This document shows, piece after piece, positions 29,601-40,051 of a stretch of DNA of 64,000 nt; within the stretch, counting starts at the first letter, position 1; every line of letters starts with the position of its first letter. The translations under genes were made by a program, and so were the position numbers. The notes beneath the pieces are model-generated. The model worked only from the letters and a program-made list of their open reading frames with translations, searched no databases and had not been told where the DNA came from. The stretch comes from Aphidius gifuensis (taxonomy: Eukaryota > Arthropoda > Insecta > Hymenoptera > Braconidae): positions 20,858,469 to 20,922,468 of the forward strand of contig NC_057790.1 in the NCBI RefSeq assembly GCF_014905175.1, read 5' to 3'.

Positions 29601-32600
29601 TAATGTAAAAATATAACAAGATCCTGAGGGACATACCAACAACGTTGACACTTGAATGTCTCTTTCTTTTTTTTATCTTGTGATGTTGTCTCTCCCTCAG
29701 GACGAGATTACTTTGTATGCATTGCTACCGCAAAATTATTCCAATGGTTTTTATTTATATTTTTTTTCCTATTATGCATCTTTTCCTTATACATATTCTC
29801 AACAACAACCTAGCTTATGATGCTTTTTCTCAGCTTATTTTATTTATATTTATTTTCTGTCTAATGTTGAAAATATATTTTACTCTTTCTCACCTATATA
29901 TATGCATACAAAAAATAAATATCTTTTTGTTTTTATAATTAAAAATACATAAAAAATTGTTTTATTTATTTTTTATATTTACAAAAATATTTTATACACT
30001 TGATAGCTTTTGGATTATTTATATATACTGTGGAGTTATTTTATACCACTGTCAAAAGAGGATAAAAAAAAAGCTCGAGATATGTTTTTAAAAATAAAAT
30101 AAAAGTCTGATGGAAGAAAAGACTGCAGGGCGGACTATCGCACTACTATTTCTACTGATGCGCTATGTTGTCTATTCAAGCATGAGGACATCGTCCTACT
30201 TTATTTGTCCTTTTTTCTTTGGTTGTCATCGTCGTCGAACATGTTGACTATTTGTCGACGTAAAACCTGGACAAGTGAAGCCATCCGAATGTACAAATCT
30301 ATTCGTTCAATGTTATCCTCTTGACTTTTTACCCACAGTAAAATAAATATTTAAAGAAAAAAAAATATATAAAAAGCATTTATAAAAATAATGATCCGTA
30401 TTTGTAAATATTTTTTTAATATCTAAATTATTAATATTATTAAACACAATTTAATAAAATTATATTTAAAAGTTTTATGATATTTTTTTTTAGTAATTTT
30501 CATTGACAAATAATTAATGATGAAATTAAAAAAACATGCTTTAATAATTATTATAAAATCTAATTAATAATCACAATAAATATTTGTCTTATTTAATTTT
30601 TTATTTCAAATTTAATAATAGATAATAAATTTACAAAAAAAAATAATCATTTGAATAATAAGAAAGTTGATTCATTATGTAATTTACGTGATAATACCAA
30701 ACGTATGTGAGATTTCATTGTTCTCGAAAATTGCATATCATTAAAAGTGACTTATATATCTTAATCCTCAGCATTTCTTCATTTATATTTTATTCTCTTT
30801 CTCTCTTTATTCACCATCAATTCAAAACCAAGTTCAAATAAGTCCGTTTTATATCCGAGAAAACTGCAGTTTGGTTTTGTGAGAGTTGTGATGAAGTAGT
30901 CAAAACTTTTGAAATTTTGCTCTAATCAGTTTGCCAGTGTGCTCTTCATTAGATAGACGAAATTAATTTTTCTTTTTTAATTTTTATATTATTTTTAATT
31001 TCTTTCAATAAATGCAAAGCTTCTAATTTATATTTTTGTCATATTAAAATTTTTTTTAATTAAATCTTGTTATTACAATGAATTAATTCACTATTATTAT
31101 TAAATTTTAATAATCAATTAATTGTATTGTTTATTTATTAAGGTATATAAAATCACTGAATAATTTATGGTAATATAATTTAATTTACCATATGGAAATT
31201 ATGGTTTTGTACCTTTGAAAGTTATTGAATTTAATATATTTTAGGTATTAAACTCTCTCTCGTGGTAAATAGTATATATTCAAACCTCAAAATTTCCACC
31301 AATGGAAAATATATTTTCTTAAATTGCGGTAGATGTACAACAAATGTTGAATTTCAACGAATATCGATTCACAATGTTGAATTCCATCAACATATATATA
31401 TCTCGAGCATACATTCATTCACTTTTCAATGCGCATATCTATGGTACACCTAATATACATGATATATATCATATGTTAAATTTTAACATACTTTAAATTT
31501 TCATGTGGCTTTCAAATAAATTCTACTTGTATTATAATAATTATTATACATATTTAAATTCATCAAATAACAACGCGATGATTATAATTTCATTTGATCT
31601 TCATTTAATCCGTCAGGTGATTTAAAAATATTCAAATGAATTATTTATTTTAATTTTTAATTAAATACCTTGTAAAATTTTCATTTAACAAAGCTAATAT
31701 TTGGTTTATAAATTCTCTTGATTGACAATATTTTATGTATTAAAATTTTTTAGTTTTTTCATGTATTTTATGAAATTTTAATATTCAAAATACCAATATG
31801 TCGTTTAATTTAATTTTTTTTATTTTACAAATCCACGTTATACATAGTGTATGTGAAAAAAATTTGTAAATTACTGCTCAATAAAATCACAGTCAAACAG
31901 AATGTTATAAAAATATCAATATTCTATTTTACAGTATGAGAGTTTTTATTATTTTATACATAACAGTGCTTACACGATAAAGATATAATATACAATGACA
32001 AAGAATTGCTTTTGTCATATGTATAATAAAAAAAAAAATAATAAAATTGCTCAAAATATCGATGAGTATTCACAAGAATGCAAAAAATCTTGTCCTCCAG
32101 TGCATATATCCAATTGTTATATTGATGTTTTTGAAAATAAAAAATCTATCAAATTTATTCAATCGAATATTCTTTTCTGAATATTCTACTAAAACTTTTT
32201 GCAGTATAAAAATAAAAAAAAACAATTTTAATCATATACATAAAAATTGCAAAATAAAAACAATAGTAAAAAATTTTCTACTTGTTAAAAAGAAAATTTT
32301 CCAACAATTTAACATTTGTGCACAAATAGATTTAATAGATACATTTTTTTTTTAAATTAAACCATTGACCTACTAACGTGATTACTTGACATAATATTTA
32401 TTATTTTTTTTTAACGATTCAATGACAATGTCTTCTTCAAATGAAAGAAATTTTTTTACCATTGCTGGTCTAAATATTCAGCTTAAAATATAATTTTTTT
32501 TAATACTAAGAGTACTATATTCAAGCTAAATTCTAGCGTCGCGTGCACCGCGTGCATACCTGCCCATTATAGTGCATATACACGTACGTTATCACCGTGC

Positions 32601-35600
32601 GACTTGTTCCAAGTCACGAGTTGCGCTCTCGTTTCCTACGCCGCCGACAACAGTATATTTCTGATTTTTTTTTTATTGTTATTTTCTTTTACTCCTTAAT
32701 CTCTTTCTCCCTCTTTCTCACTATGTATATTTTTTAATTTGTTTTTTTCTTTTTCTTATTTTTTCATTATTATATTCATCTTATTTAATCTTTTTTTTTT
32801 TTTTTGCATTTAATTTTGTTTTTTTATTATATATGTGTGTATATTTTTGACATGCATCTACACATATGCAGTTGCATTTTAGCGCAAAAGTTTGCGTGGT
32901 AAAAAATAAAAATAGTAAACAACAACAAAGTAGAGGAAGCAATTCATTTGATCAAAGTGAATGATTTCACAATGTTTGAATAAAAGCTAAAAGTGGATAA
33001 ATGAAAAATTGTAGAGTGCTTTTGGTGTACGTTTTTTAACATGCATATATAATATTATATGTATATGTGTGTTTTAGAGAATATACTTTTAAGCATTCAA
33101 ACAAAAAAAAAAAATGAAAACTCACTGTGAGGGATTTTCTTTTCACTGTTATTTTATTATTATCATTTTCGTTTTTTTTGCAAATCTTTTATGAATCACA
33201 TTTTACTTAATGCACTCAAAATCCGTATGTATATGTAAACTCAAAATTTATTTTAGAATAGAAAAGAAAATTTAAACCGTCAAATTGATTTGAATAAAAA
33301 ATATATTTTATATTATTTACTTTCCAAAAAAAAAATTTTTATATTCAAATAAAATTTCACAATGCTTTCACAATTTTTTATTTTATTTTTCTCAAGCTAA
33401 AGATTTATGTGTACAATAACTTGTTTTTTTTTTTTAGCCAATTAACTTACATACTCCACTTTTATTACATTCAATATAAAAAAATTTTCATCTTATTCAA
33501 TTATATTTTGCTTTAAATTATTATTTTTTTTTATTTTTGTATTTTATAAAATTTATTAGTAAAGATTTTTTTTTTTTCCATTCAAAAACTTTATAATGAA
33601 TGAAAATATTTTAAATAATAGAAAAAAACGTATATTTTTTATTATTATATATTGATTTGATTTTTATTTAATATTTAATGTTTCATTTTTGACTGTAAAA
33701 TTTACATTTAATTTTTTTAATTAATTGTTTACATTAAAAAAAAATATTTTGTATAAGTTTTACAGTAATATTTTAGTTTATAAAGTTACTAATTAGTATT
33801 ACCTATTTAAAATTTATTTTGATAAACGTCATGAGCTCAAATACACAAAACTAACGAGTGAGACATTTCTAAAACCAACCAATTAGGAAAATTAATTAAC
33901 GTTAACCGGACGTTTGGTGAGGATTTTCAATTAATATATATATGTTTGCAATGTTGAAACGCATTGTGGCTTTTCATTTATACATATATGTATAAACAAA
34001 TATATACAAATATAATAATCTGTGGTTGTATGCACCAATGAGAGCGTCATCGACCGAGTTTCACTTATCCGACAAATCCTTTTCACTTAACATCTATCCT
34101 TTTCTATATATATTATTCTTTTATCTGCACATTTTCAAATCTTTTCAATTTATATACTTAACTATTTAAATATTTATACACACTGTAAAAAAAAAAATAT
34201 AATTCTAAAGTCAATATAAAGTCGTGAATTATTTATTCTTTAGATAAATATAAAAAAAAATAATTTGACAGATATTAAATCAGTTTTGCATAAATTCTAA
34301 AGTATATAAAATATAATTAATTAATTTACATAACAATTTTTAATCAATTATATAATTTAAAAAAAAAAAAACAATAATGATTCTATTAAAAACAAGCTGC
34401 AAAATTGGTTTTAAAAAATGTCATTTTGACTTGGGGTTAACATCAAGATTCTTCACATTATGCATTGTCTCATTGAGTCATACACCCTTCATATATTATA
34501 CAAAGACAAAATACACAATATGTATCGAAATATATATATAAAATCAACATATATATTTGAATCGCAGTCAGTGCTCCAACTGCGAGCACTGGTATGTATT
34601 GATGCATACATATGATTATTGTTATAAGAACGTATGTGAACTTGGCTAAGGCAAAACACAAACAACAACATCACCACTACCACTAAAAACAACAACAAGA
34701 AAACACAACGTCAATCCCGTAATTATCTAATACCTTAGTCTAGGAGTGGCAGCAAGCAAAGATGGAATGTCGAGTTTGGTTTTGTCCTTGCGTGGGAACA
34801 GAGCAAATGCGAATAAGGCATAAATGTATATAAACATACATACATATATTATTATAAATATAATTTTACAAGTAGACAGACAAAATCTAGCCACGTACAT
34901 ACAAATATATATCATGAATCTTCATATATATTTTATACTTGAAAAATTTTATTACAACGTATGTTAAAAAAAAAAATTAAATAATAGAAAAAAATATTTA
35001 ACGAGTTTAATAAAAAGTATATTTTATGAGTTATTTGGGTCAAGCATTAATGGATATTAGACGCGTCGGAAATGTCGTGATTGTATTGGCATAAGGGACA
35101 AGCTGTTTAACATGTAAGTCAATGTGCATTTATAGGATTTGTGTAGGTATTGGTTAGTTGATGTTGAATCATACAATATATGTGTGTATATACATTATAC
35201 ATCTAAAGATTTCACGAGCAAAGGGAACGTGCAAATACATCCACTTCTCCAATAATTCAATCGACGTCGAGTTAGATCAGGAGGTCAACACCTTCACAAC
35301 ATCCTACAACTAAAATCTTGTTTATATTTATTTATTTACACCCATCCTTAATCACAAAAATATTTTTACAATCAAAAAATTATATATATTATTTTTTGTT
35401 TATCATTTTTTTAACAACAAAATATTACAATTGATTTTCTAGTCACGAAAACAAAAAAAAAACAATGTCAATGTCATTTAGATTGAGAGCTTTTTGAACA
35501 TGACTTTCCCCCAATACTATTATCGTATTAAATACACCCAACATACCCAAATGTTCATTTTTCTTTTTTTTCCTGTTTCAAATTTTATTTGCTTTTTTTT

Positions 35601-38600
35601 TTTTTTAGCTCTCTTTTTTTTTTATATATATTTATTGCATTTGCCCGTCGGTGAGGCGAAGATCCTTTCTCATTGTTATTCAGTTCACGCACCGATACAA
35701 AGTATCTGGATAATAAACAAGTAATGAACAACAGTCAAGAGAAAAACACCCAGTAATATAACATCACAGTGGGTGAAATAGAGAGAATTAAATTTCAACA
35801 AAACTCATTTATGTTTCCTGGATGGTATTTCCTGTCTATCCATATACATTTTTTTTTTTTTTTTTTAAATAAAAATAACATCAAATTTATCAGGCTAACA
35901 CTTTAACAATATTTTTATTATTACATTAAATTATAAAATTAATAAAACTCAAATAAAAACAAAAAAAAAAAGAAATTTATTTCTAAAAAATATTAAATTT
36001 GCAATAATTTATTAATACTCTGTTAACTATTAATTATGAAAATTTTTCTATGGAAGACTGATCAAGATTCAAGTTGATGGAAATGTCGAAAATATATTTT
36101 TATTGTTTGATATTTATTTGTATGTAAATGCACAATATAATAGTTTAAATGTGAGCATTAATAATCAATGCACCAGTAGACATCAGAAGCCTCTTAGTTG
36201 TTTCTCGTAACTCTATGCATTATTGCATACTGAATCAACGTGAATATATCTTCTCATTGCGCATTGCACCACATCTTTTGGTGGCTATCATTAATATACA
36301 TTTTATATATATGTATGCACCAAAGATGATGCTAGTCGGTTTGTAAATGCAAGAGGGTGGTTTTGTAATATATATGTATTTTGAGAAATAAAGGGTTGAA
36401 GAGAGAGGGCATATACAAAGGGCTGAGAAATACAAAATGGATAGTAATTCTAAAAGGTTTATGGCTGATGTGGCCAGTGTGAGCATATTGTGGTTTTTCA
36501 ATGTAACATCATAGTCATATTTCTATCTTGTTCTATCACAATGAAATTTACCAAGTTTAAAATTTTACTTTGATAAATTTAAGCAGGTGAAAAGAACACC
36601 CCGCAAGCTTTGTCAAACAATTTCAAGTTACGGTTTATATAACAACTAGCAAGAATGTTGTAATGTATATCAAATAACTTGTATAAGTATAACTTGAATA
36701 TATTATATATTTTCAAGTAAATTTACTTTAAAAAATAAATTTATTAAAACAAAAGCTTTTTTTTTTTTCTATTTAATTTTGTAAATTATTTGCTAATTTA
36801 AAAATTAATTTAACCTAGACGTTTTATAATTAAAAATTTAACAAGTAGATTTTGTATAATAATTATTATTAATTTATAAATTTTTAAAAAAATTTTTCAG
36901 GTTCACTTGGTACATCAGTATTTGATACAGACGTTTATCTAGTCGGTGCAAGTGGTGGTGTTTATGCACTTTTAGCTGCTCATCTTGCAAATGTATTATT
37001 AAATTACAATAACATGGAGTTTGGAATTGTTCGACTTATTGGTATCTTTATTATTGGTAAGTTAATATTCCATAATACATATTATATTACATTGTTATAT
37101 CAGATAATTTTAATTTTTTAATTTGTAAAAAGTTTATATCAACTATCTTCTTGATCTTTTGAAACATAATGTACATGTATATTATAACTTTATCTTATCG
37201 AATATACAGCTATTATTATATAAATATATATGCAGTCGATTTAACTCGTATTTTACTGTACCAATATGTTTTCACATTGTGTAACTTTGAAAAGCTCAAA
37301 ACCAATCGAACGCGTTGAATCGTCGAATATAACCAGAGCCACATCGTTGCACAAACACAACCCTCAACCCTTTATCCTTCAATTTTCTTCATCCCTTTTC
37401 TCTTATCAATTTTATACGTACAACACACTCTCCCTCTCTCTCTCTCTCTTTTTATCTCTCTTGTATTTATCTCAAAAATTCGACCAGCTTTTCTGCATCA
37501 AACTTTATTTTTGTCGATAAATTTAGCAGATAGTTTTATCAAAGTTTTAAATTAATTTTATAATCAATTTATCTATACATTTAACTTGAATTAAAATACT
37601 CGTTTATTTTATTTATTAAATACTTTTTTTATAATTCAATTTTCACATCATTTTTTAAATTAAAAAATTAAAATATAATTTTTTTTTTTTCAATTTATAA
37701 AAAATAATAACATAATCTATTATGTTTAAAAAAAAAAAAGGAAAATTAATTTCCTGGTTAATAAGAGTTTAAAAAGAAAATAAAAAAAATTAATTATTTA
37801 TATATTGTATCAATTTATTTTTAAGTGCTATTGTGTTTGATCGACCCGGTGGGATTTTTTAATTAAAAGATACAGAGAGCTGACCGAGTAATTTTCAGTA
37901 CTGTATGCATATCTTTTGAATATAACGTGTGTCGTTTGAGTTGTATGTATATGCAAGAGTTGTTGGATGAAAAAAAAGAAAATAAATATTAAAAAAAAAA
38001 AAAAAACCAGGTCTCTGATGGCTTGGCTGGCGCCTATAAAACGACCAAGTAAAACAAAAAATGTGACTGGACAGTTTTTTCTGTAAATGTATTTATTTTA
38101 GTATATGTGTTTACGTTAGTGATACTGGTTGGGTATTTTAGATTTTTACTTTTGATACAAGGGTGGTGGACAAACATGTAGGCGAGAGTGAGGTGTCGTT
38201 TGGACCGGATATACGACGTACCAGGGTATAAATCGAGCGCGGAACGCGTCACCAAGCGCAATGTCCGGCTTGTAATGGAAAAAGATATGATCTTTGGGTC
38301 ATGGAAGGCCAACTCGAAATATATTTTCTAAAAAAAAAAAGGGAGCAAAAGTGACATCCACTTCTCATCACCCTCGAAAATATATATATATTTAAATTTT
38401 TTTTCACCTCTATCTTTAACATTTTTTTTTTGTCAATTGTTCTTTTGCTAAAATAAAAAATATATAGAATTTTTTAAAATAAAATAATTTTTCATTTTTT
38501 AAAATTAATATTTACATAAATTTAAAATTAAATTCTATCAATTGCATTAAAGTTTTTTATTACTTTAAATCTTTAAAGTTTTAACAAAGACACTTGGTTT

Positions 38601-40051
38601 TACTTTATCACATTGAATTTCTTTGAAATTTTATTTAATTACATTTTTTTTTTAAATTCTTTTTATATATGACAAAATATTACAGTTGAAATTTTTTATT
38701 GATAGTCTTATGAACACATATATGTGTATATTATTTTAACGATTTAACGAGATCGTTATTTAAACATTTAAAAATTTATGTGTCTCTTGCTATCACACCC
38801 CAACAAATTTAATTGCTCAATAAAATTTGTTTAAAGAATTAAATAAATGTCAAAAATATATTCTTGAATAAAATAAAAAAAAAAAAAAAATTATATATTC
38901 TCACGATACTAAATTTTATCGATAAATATTCATATCTGAAAATTTATAGTGAATATTAATTATCATTGAATGTCATCATATGCCAGCTTATAAATTTTAT
39001 TTATTTATTATTAAATCTGTTATAATAATTAAGTCTAATTTTATTTAAAAAGAATAGTCTTTTAATTCATTTGATAATTTGAATAAATAAAAAATACATC
39101 TCTCTTATTTTTAAATTTAATAAAATTAGTATATTTTTATCGAAAATTTACAATATAGGTAGTAAAAAAGATAAAAAACAAAATTAAATAGAGAGAAATA
39201 GCAAATGAACGACGGGGTTGTATCTACTATCTTCGATTTCCCCGGGCATTTGTCTCACCAATAGAGTCGTTTCTTTTGTCTTTTTGTGGTGGTTTTGTTG
39301 GCAAGCTGAGCATTGAGAAGACCCCAAGGCGAAACTCAAGCAAACGATTATCGACTTCCCTTTTTCTCTTCTCAATCGTCTCTTTACTCTTTCTCTCTGT
39401 ACTCACCTACTTTATCCGTAATTCGCAAGGGGTTTATATTACCTTATATATCGCTCGATCGAGCCGATTTGTTCTTCGTCTAGGTCTTTTCTCTTTCCAT
39501 GAATATAGCTACATCCCTCTTTTTCATCTTGATATACCTCATACCATATACTAAAAACTATCCACTAAGTCTCGTTTCATTATCGCTTTTCTTCTTATAT
39601 ATATACCAATTTTTTTTCAACAATAAAATATTGCCGATATATAAAAAAAGACAAGACAAGACAATGATTGTTTTATTATTAATTATAAAAAATAAATACA
39701 TACAATAATAATAATTTATTCAATTTGTTGGCAAGCAGATAGGCCAATTTACGATAGATATGCTGCTGAACAAATGGGACCACTTCTTTAACACATTTAA
39801 CTGGTGTCTTGCTTTTCTTAAGGATTACATGAACAAGGTTTGCAGGTGTTTATGCTGCATGTACAATATTTGCTGTTATGTATAACTTAATGCATCCAGA
39901 TTATCCATGACGTGAGGTTAGCTTTGCGTACGGTGTACCAAGAAATACGTAACGCGAAGCTGATTATTCAATTGTTATGATGTCAATTGAAAATTGTATT
40001 AATCATCTTCAGTGTCCTGATAATTTAATTAAAATGGAACATGTATTATGA
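5485..40051 (+). CDS. Rhomboid-family intramembrane serine protease, stet/rho type (gene span)
   Basis: Six-transmembrane protease expected to cut EGF-like ligand precursors within Golgi/ER membranes and so start EGFR signalling. Exons 5485-5660, 10724-10841, 26510-26652, 28599-28711, 36901-37056 and a damaged one at about 39731-40051 have GT..AG borders and matching phases. Recognisable family features in order are CCPPPLFIILITLVE (first membrane segment), a FIYRPDKR motif, WRFAFYMFLHAGWLHLLFN, GLPLEMVHG, and the catalytic serine motif LVGASGGVYALLAAHLAN (Ser about 201 counting from the 5485 start). The catalytic histidine should lie in the last exon, where a HLTG stretch survives. Sequence style is closer to Drosophila stet/rho than to the mitochondrial rhomboids, but I cannot separate the paralogs. 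Introns reach 15.7 kb, fitting a regulated developmental gene. Family identity is secure; whether the gene is functional depends on the last exon. Confidence 0.9.
5661..10723 (+). other. Rhomboid intron
   Basis: About 5 kb, mostly homopolymer-rich. A GC-richer stretch at about 7440-7625 (containing GGCGC, GAGCTC and CATCCGCC) may be regulatory. No exon with acceptable borders was found. Confidence 0.6.
10724..10841 (+). CDS. Rhomboid, first common exon (start of first membrane segment)
   Basis: The acceptor TTTTTCAAG is followed by G and then 39 codons running from MVRMIGDEF through an acidic/basic linker ending YYADHYT to CCPPPLFIILITLVE, then donor GTAAGT at 10842. The CCPPP junction and hydrophobic run are characteristic of the RHBDL/stet branch, where this tail meets the first transmembrane helix. 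The internal ATG at 10725 could serve as a start if neither upstream exon is used. Confidence 0.9.
11956..12390 (+). repeat. Dispersed repeat, copy 1
   Basis: About 435 bases from roughly TGGCTAAAATTG to TTTTCTCAAC recur in inverted orientation at about 62481-62926. The inner ~400 bases read almost identically by eye; over the last ~270 I found only two substitutions and one 2-base indel. The 3' boundary is sharp after CTCAAC at 12390; the 5' side fades. No ORF, no clear terminal repeats or target duplication. Likely two copies of a young non-coding mobile element or fragments of a longer one. Confidence 0.85.
16025..16140. promoter_or_regulatory. GC-rich island in rhomboid intron
   Basis: An abrupt GC-rich block in AT-rich intron DNA. 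It contains an E-box CACCTG and two near-identical copies of a 16-base motif, GCGCCCAAGAACGCGC (16086) and GCGCCAAGAATGCGCC (16109), 23 bases apart. Frames across it have no family features. It may be an enhancer; binding factors are not identifiable from sequence alone. Confidence 0.3.
20186..21652. mobile_element. Non-autonomous inverted-repeat DNA transposon (TA target)
   Basis: CACGGAGAAAAATTT at 20186 is mirrored by AAATTTTTCTCCGTG ending at 21652, a perfect 15-base terminal inverted repeat. TA flanks both ends (20184-20185 and 21653-21654), the duplication expected of Tc1/mariner-type insertion. The interior (1.47 kb) has no transposase frame. It is rich in short inverted motifs: CTATGGT/ACCATAG near both ends and several ATACGGTA/TACCGTAT copies at about 20610-20710. 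A tRNA-like segment lies near its right end. Confidence 0.75.
21361..21420 (+). repeat. tRNA-like (SINE-type) segment inside the transposon
   Basis: GGTTCAAATCC at 21402-21412 matches the Pol III B box, and TAAAGCAGCGG about 25 bases before it resembles an A box. The T-arm-like flanks are imperfect and no full cloverleaf folds by eye, so this is a tRNA-derived remnant, not a tRNA gene. Confidence 0.4.
26510..26652 (+). CDS. Rhomboid, second common exon
   Basis: The acceptor ATTTTTCAG opens LGFFTYYTVAMGEVNPSGPV, then PIDSVFIYRPDKRLELWR and FAFYMFLHAG, with donor GTAAGT at 26653. It finishes the first membrane helix, contains the lumenal loop with the conserved YRPDKR, and begins the second helix including the WR motif. 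143 nt; phase 0 in, phase 2 out, matching its neighbours. Confidence 0.92.
26653..28598 (+). other. Rhomboid intron, 1.9 kb
   Basis: AT-rich; a GC-richer patch around 27110-27180 and another near 28010-28080 are the only deviations. No gene seen. Confidence 0.6.
28599..28711 (+). CDS. Rhomboid, third common exon
   Basis: The acceptor TATTTTAG opens a frame reading WLHLLFNLGVQVVVGLPLEM, VHGSLRIGAVYMAGVLAG, with donor GTAAGT at 28712. It holds the conserved HxxxN region of helix 2 (H and N help shape the oxyanion site in this family) and the GLPLEMVHG loop. Phase 2 in, phase 1 out. Confidence 0.92.
28712..36900 (+). other. Rhomboid intron, 8.2 kb
   Basis: AT-rich with GC-richer islands near 30120-30330, 32530-32650 and 34730-34800 and a short inverted pair CCTGAGGGA/TCCCTCAGG at about 29623 and 29692. 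Frames found here are low-complexity and unsupported. Confidence 0.6.
32530..32650. promoter_or_regulatory. GC-rich island with CAAGT dyad
   Basis: Two GCGTGCA copies (32540s-32550s) are followed by a near-perfect dyad CGTGCGACTTG-TTC-CAAGTCACG centred at about 32608. CAAGT half-sites are typical of NK-2 class homeodomain sites, but the assignment is only suggestive. The island stands out from surrounding T-rich DNA. Confidence 0.3.
36901..37056 (+). CDS. Rhomboid, fourth common exon with catalytic serine
   Basis: Acceptor TTTTTCAG then SLGTSVFDTDVYLVGASGGV and YALLAAHLANVLLNYNNMEF, ending in IIG before donor GTAAGT at 37057. GASGG is the family's catalytic serine motif and is intact. Phase 1 out requires a last exon starting with two bases; the damaged exon near 39731 fits this role. 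Confidence 0.93.
37057..39730 (+). other. Rhomboid intron before last exon
   Basis: Contains a (CT)n run near 37431-37450 and two GC-richer patches, about 38010-38300 and 39200-39500. The 92-codon minus-strand frame at 38034-38312 has no family features and is not called. The 38200 patch has GTATAAATCGAGCGCGG, promoter-like in appearance. Confidence 0.5.
39731..40051 (+). pseudogene. Rhomboid last exon, disrupted
   Basis: Fragments of the expected C-terminal half are readable in order but in different frames: IYDRYAAEQMGP (39747-39785), a short HLTG piece carrying the expected catalytic histidine (39794-39805), a frame-shifted stretch near CTTAAG and CATGAACAA, then GVYAACTIFAVMYNLMHPDY (39845-39904). 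After this the frame meets TGA at 39908, continues as REVSFAYGVPRNT, meets TAA at 39950, and continues as READYSIVMMSIENCINHLQ to a final TGA at 40049. The piece between HLTG and GVYAAC is far shorter than the family's two helices there, so roughly 60 or more bases seem missing. The pyrimidine tract before the acceptor is weak. This is either a true loss-of-function allele/pseudogene or an assembly fault in one exon; upstream exons are clean. Confidence 0.75.

Noticed and set aside
29623..29701. CCTGAGGGA/TCCCTCAGG inverted pair as a microRNA hairpin
   Set aside because: Only about nine bases pair, the loop is long, and no known microRNA seed was recognised.
38034..38312. 92-codon minus-strand ORF in the last rhomboid intron
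   Set aside because: No recognisable domain and unsupported by splice structure. The GC-richer base composition alone explains the open frame.
39803..39845. Tiny intron (GTGTCTTGC to TTTGCAG) that might rescue the broken last exon
   Set aside because: It would be only about 40 bases, would delete conserved membrane helices, and would not remove the later TGA and TAA.
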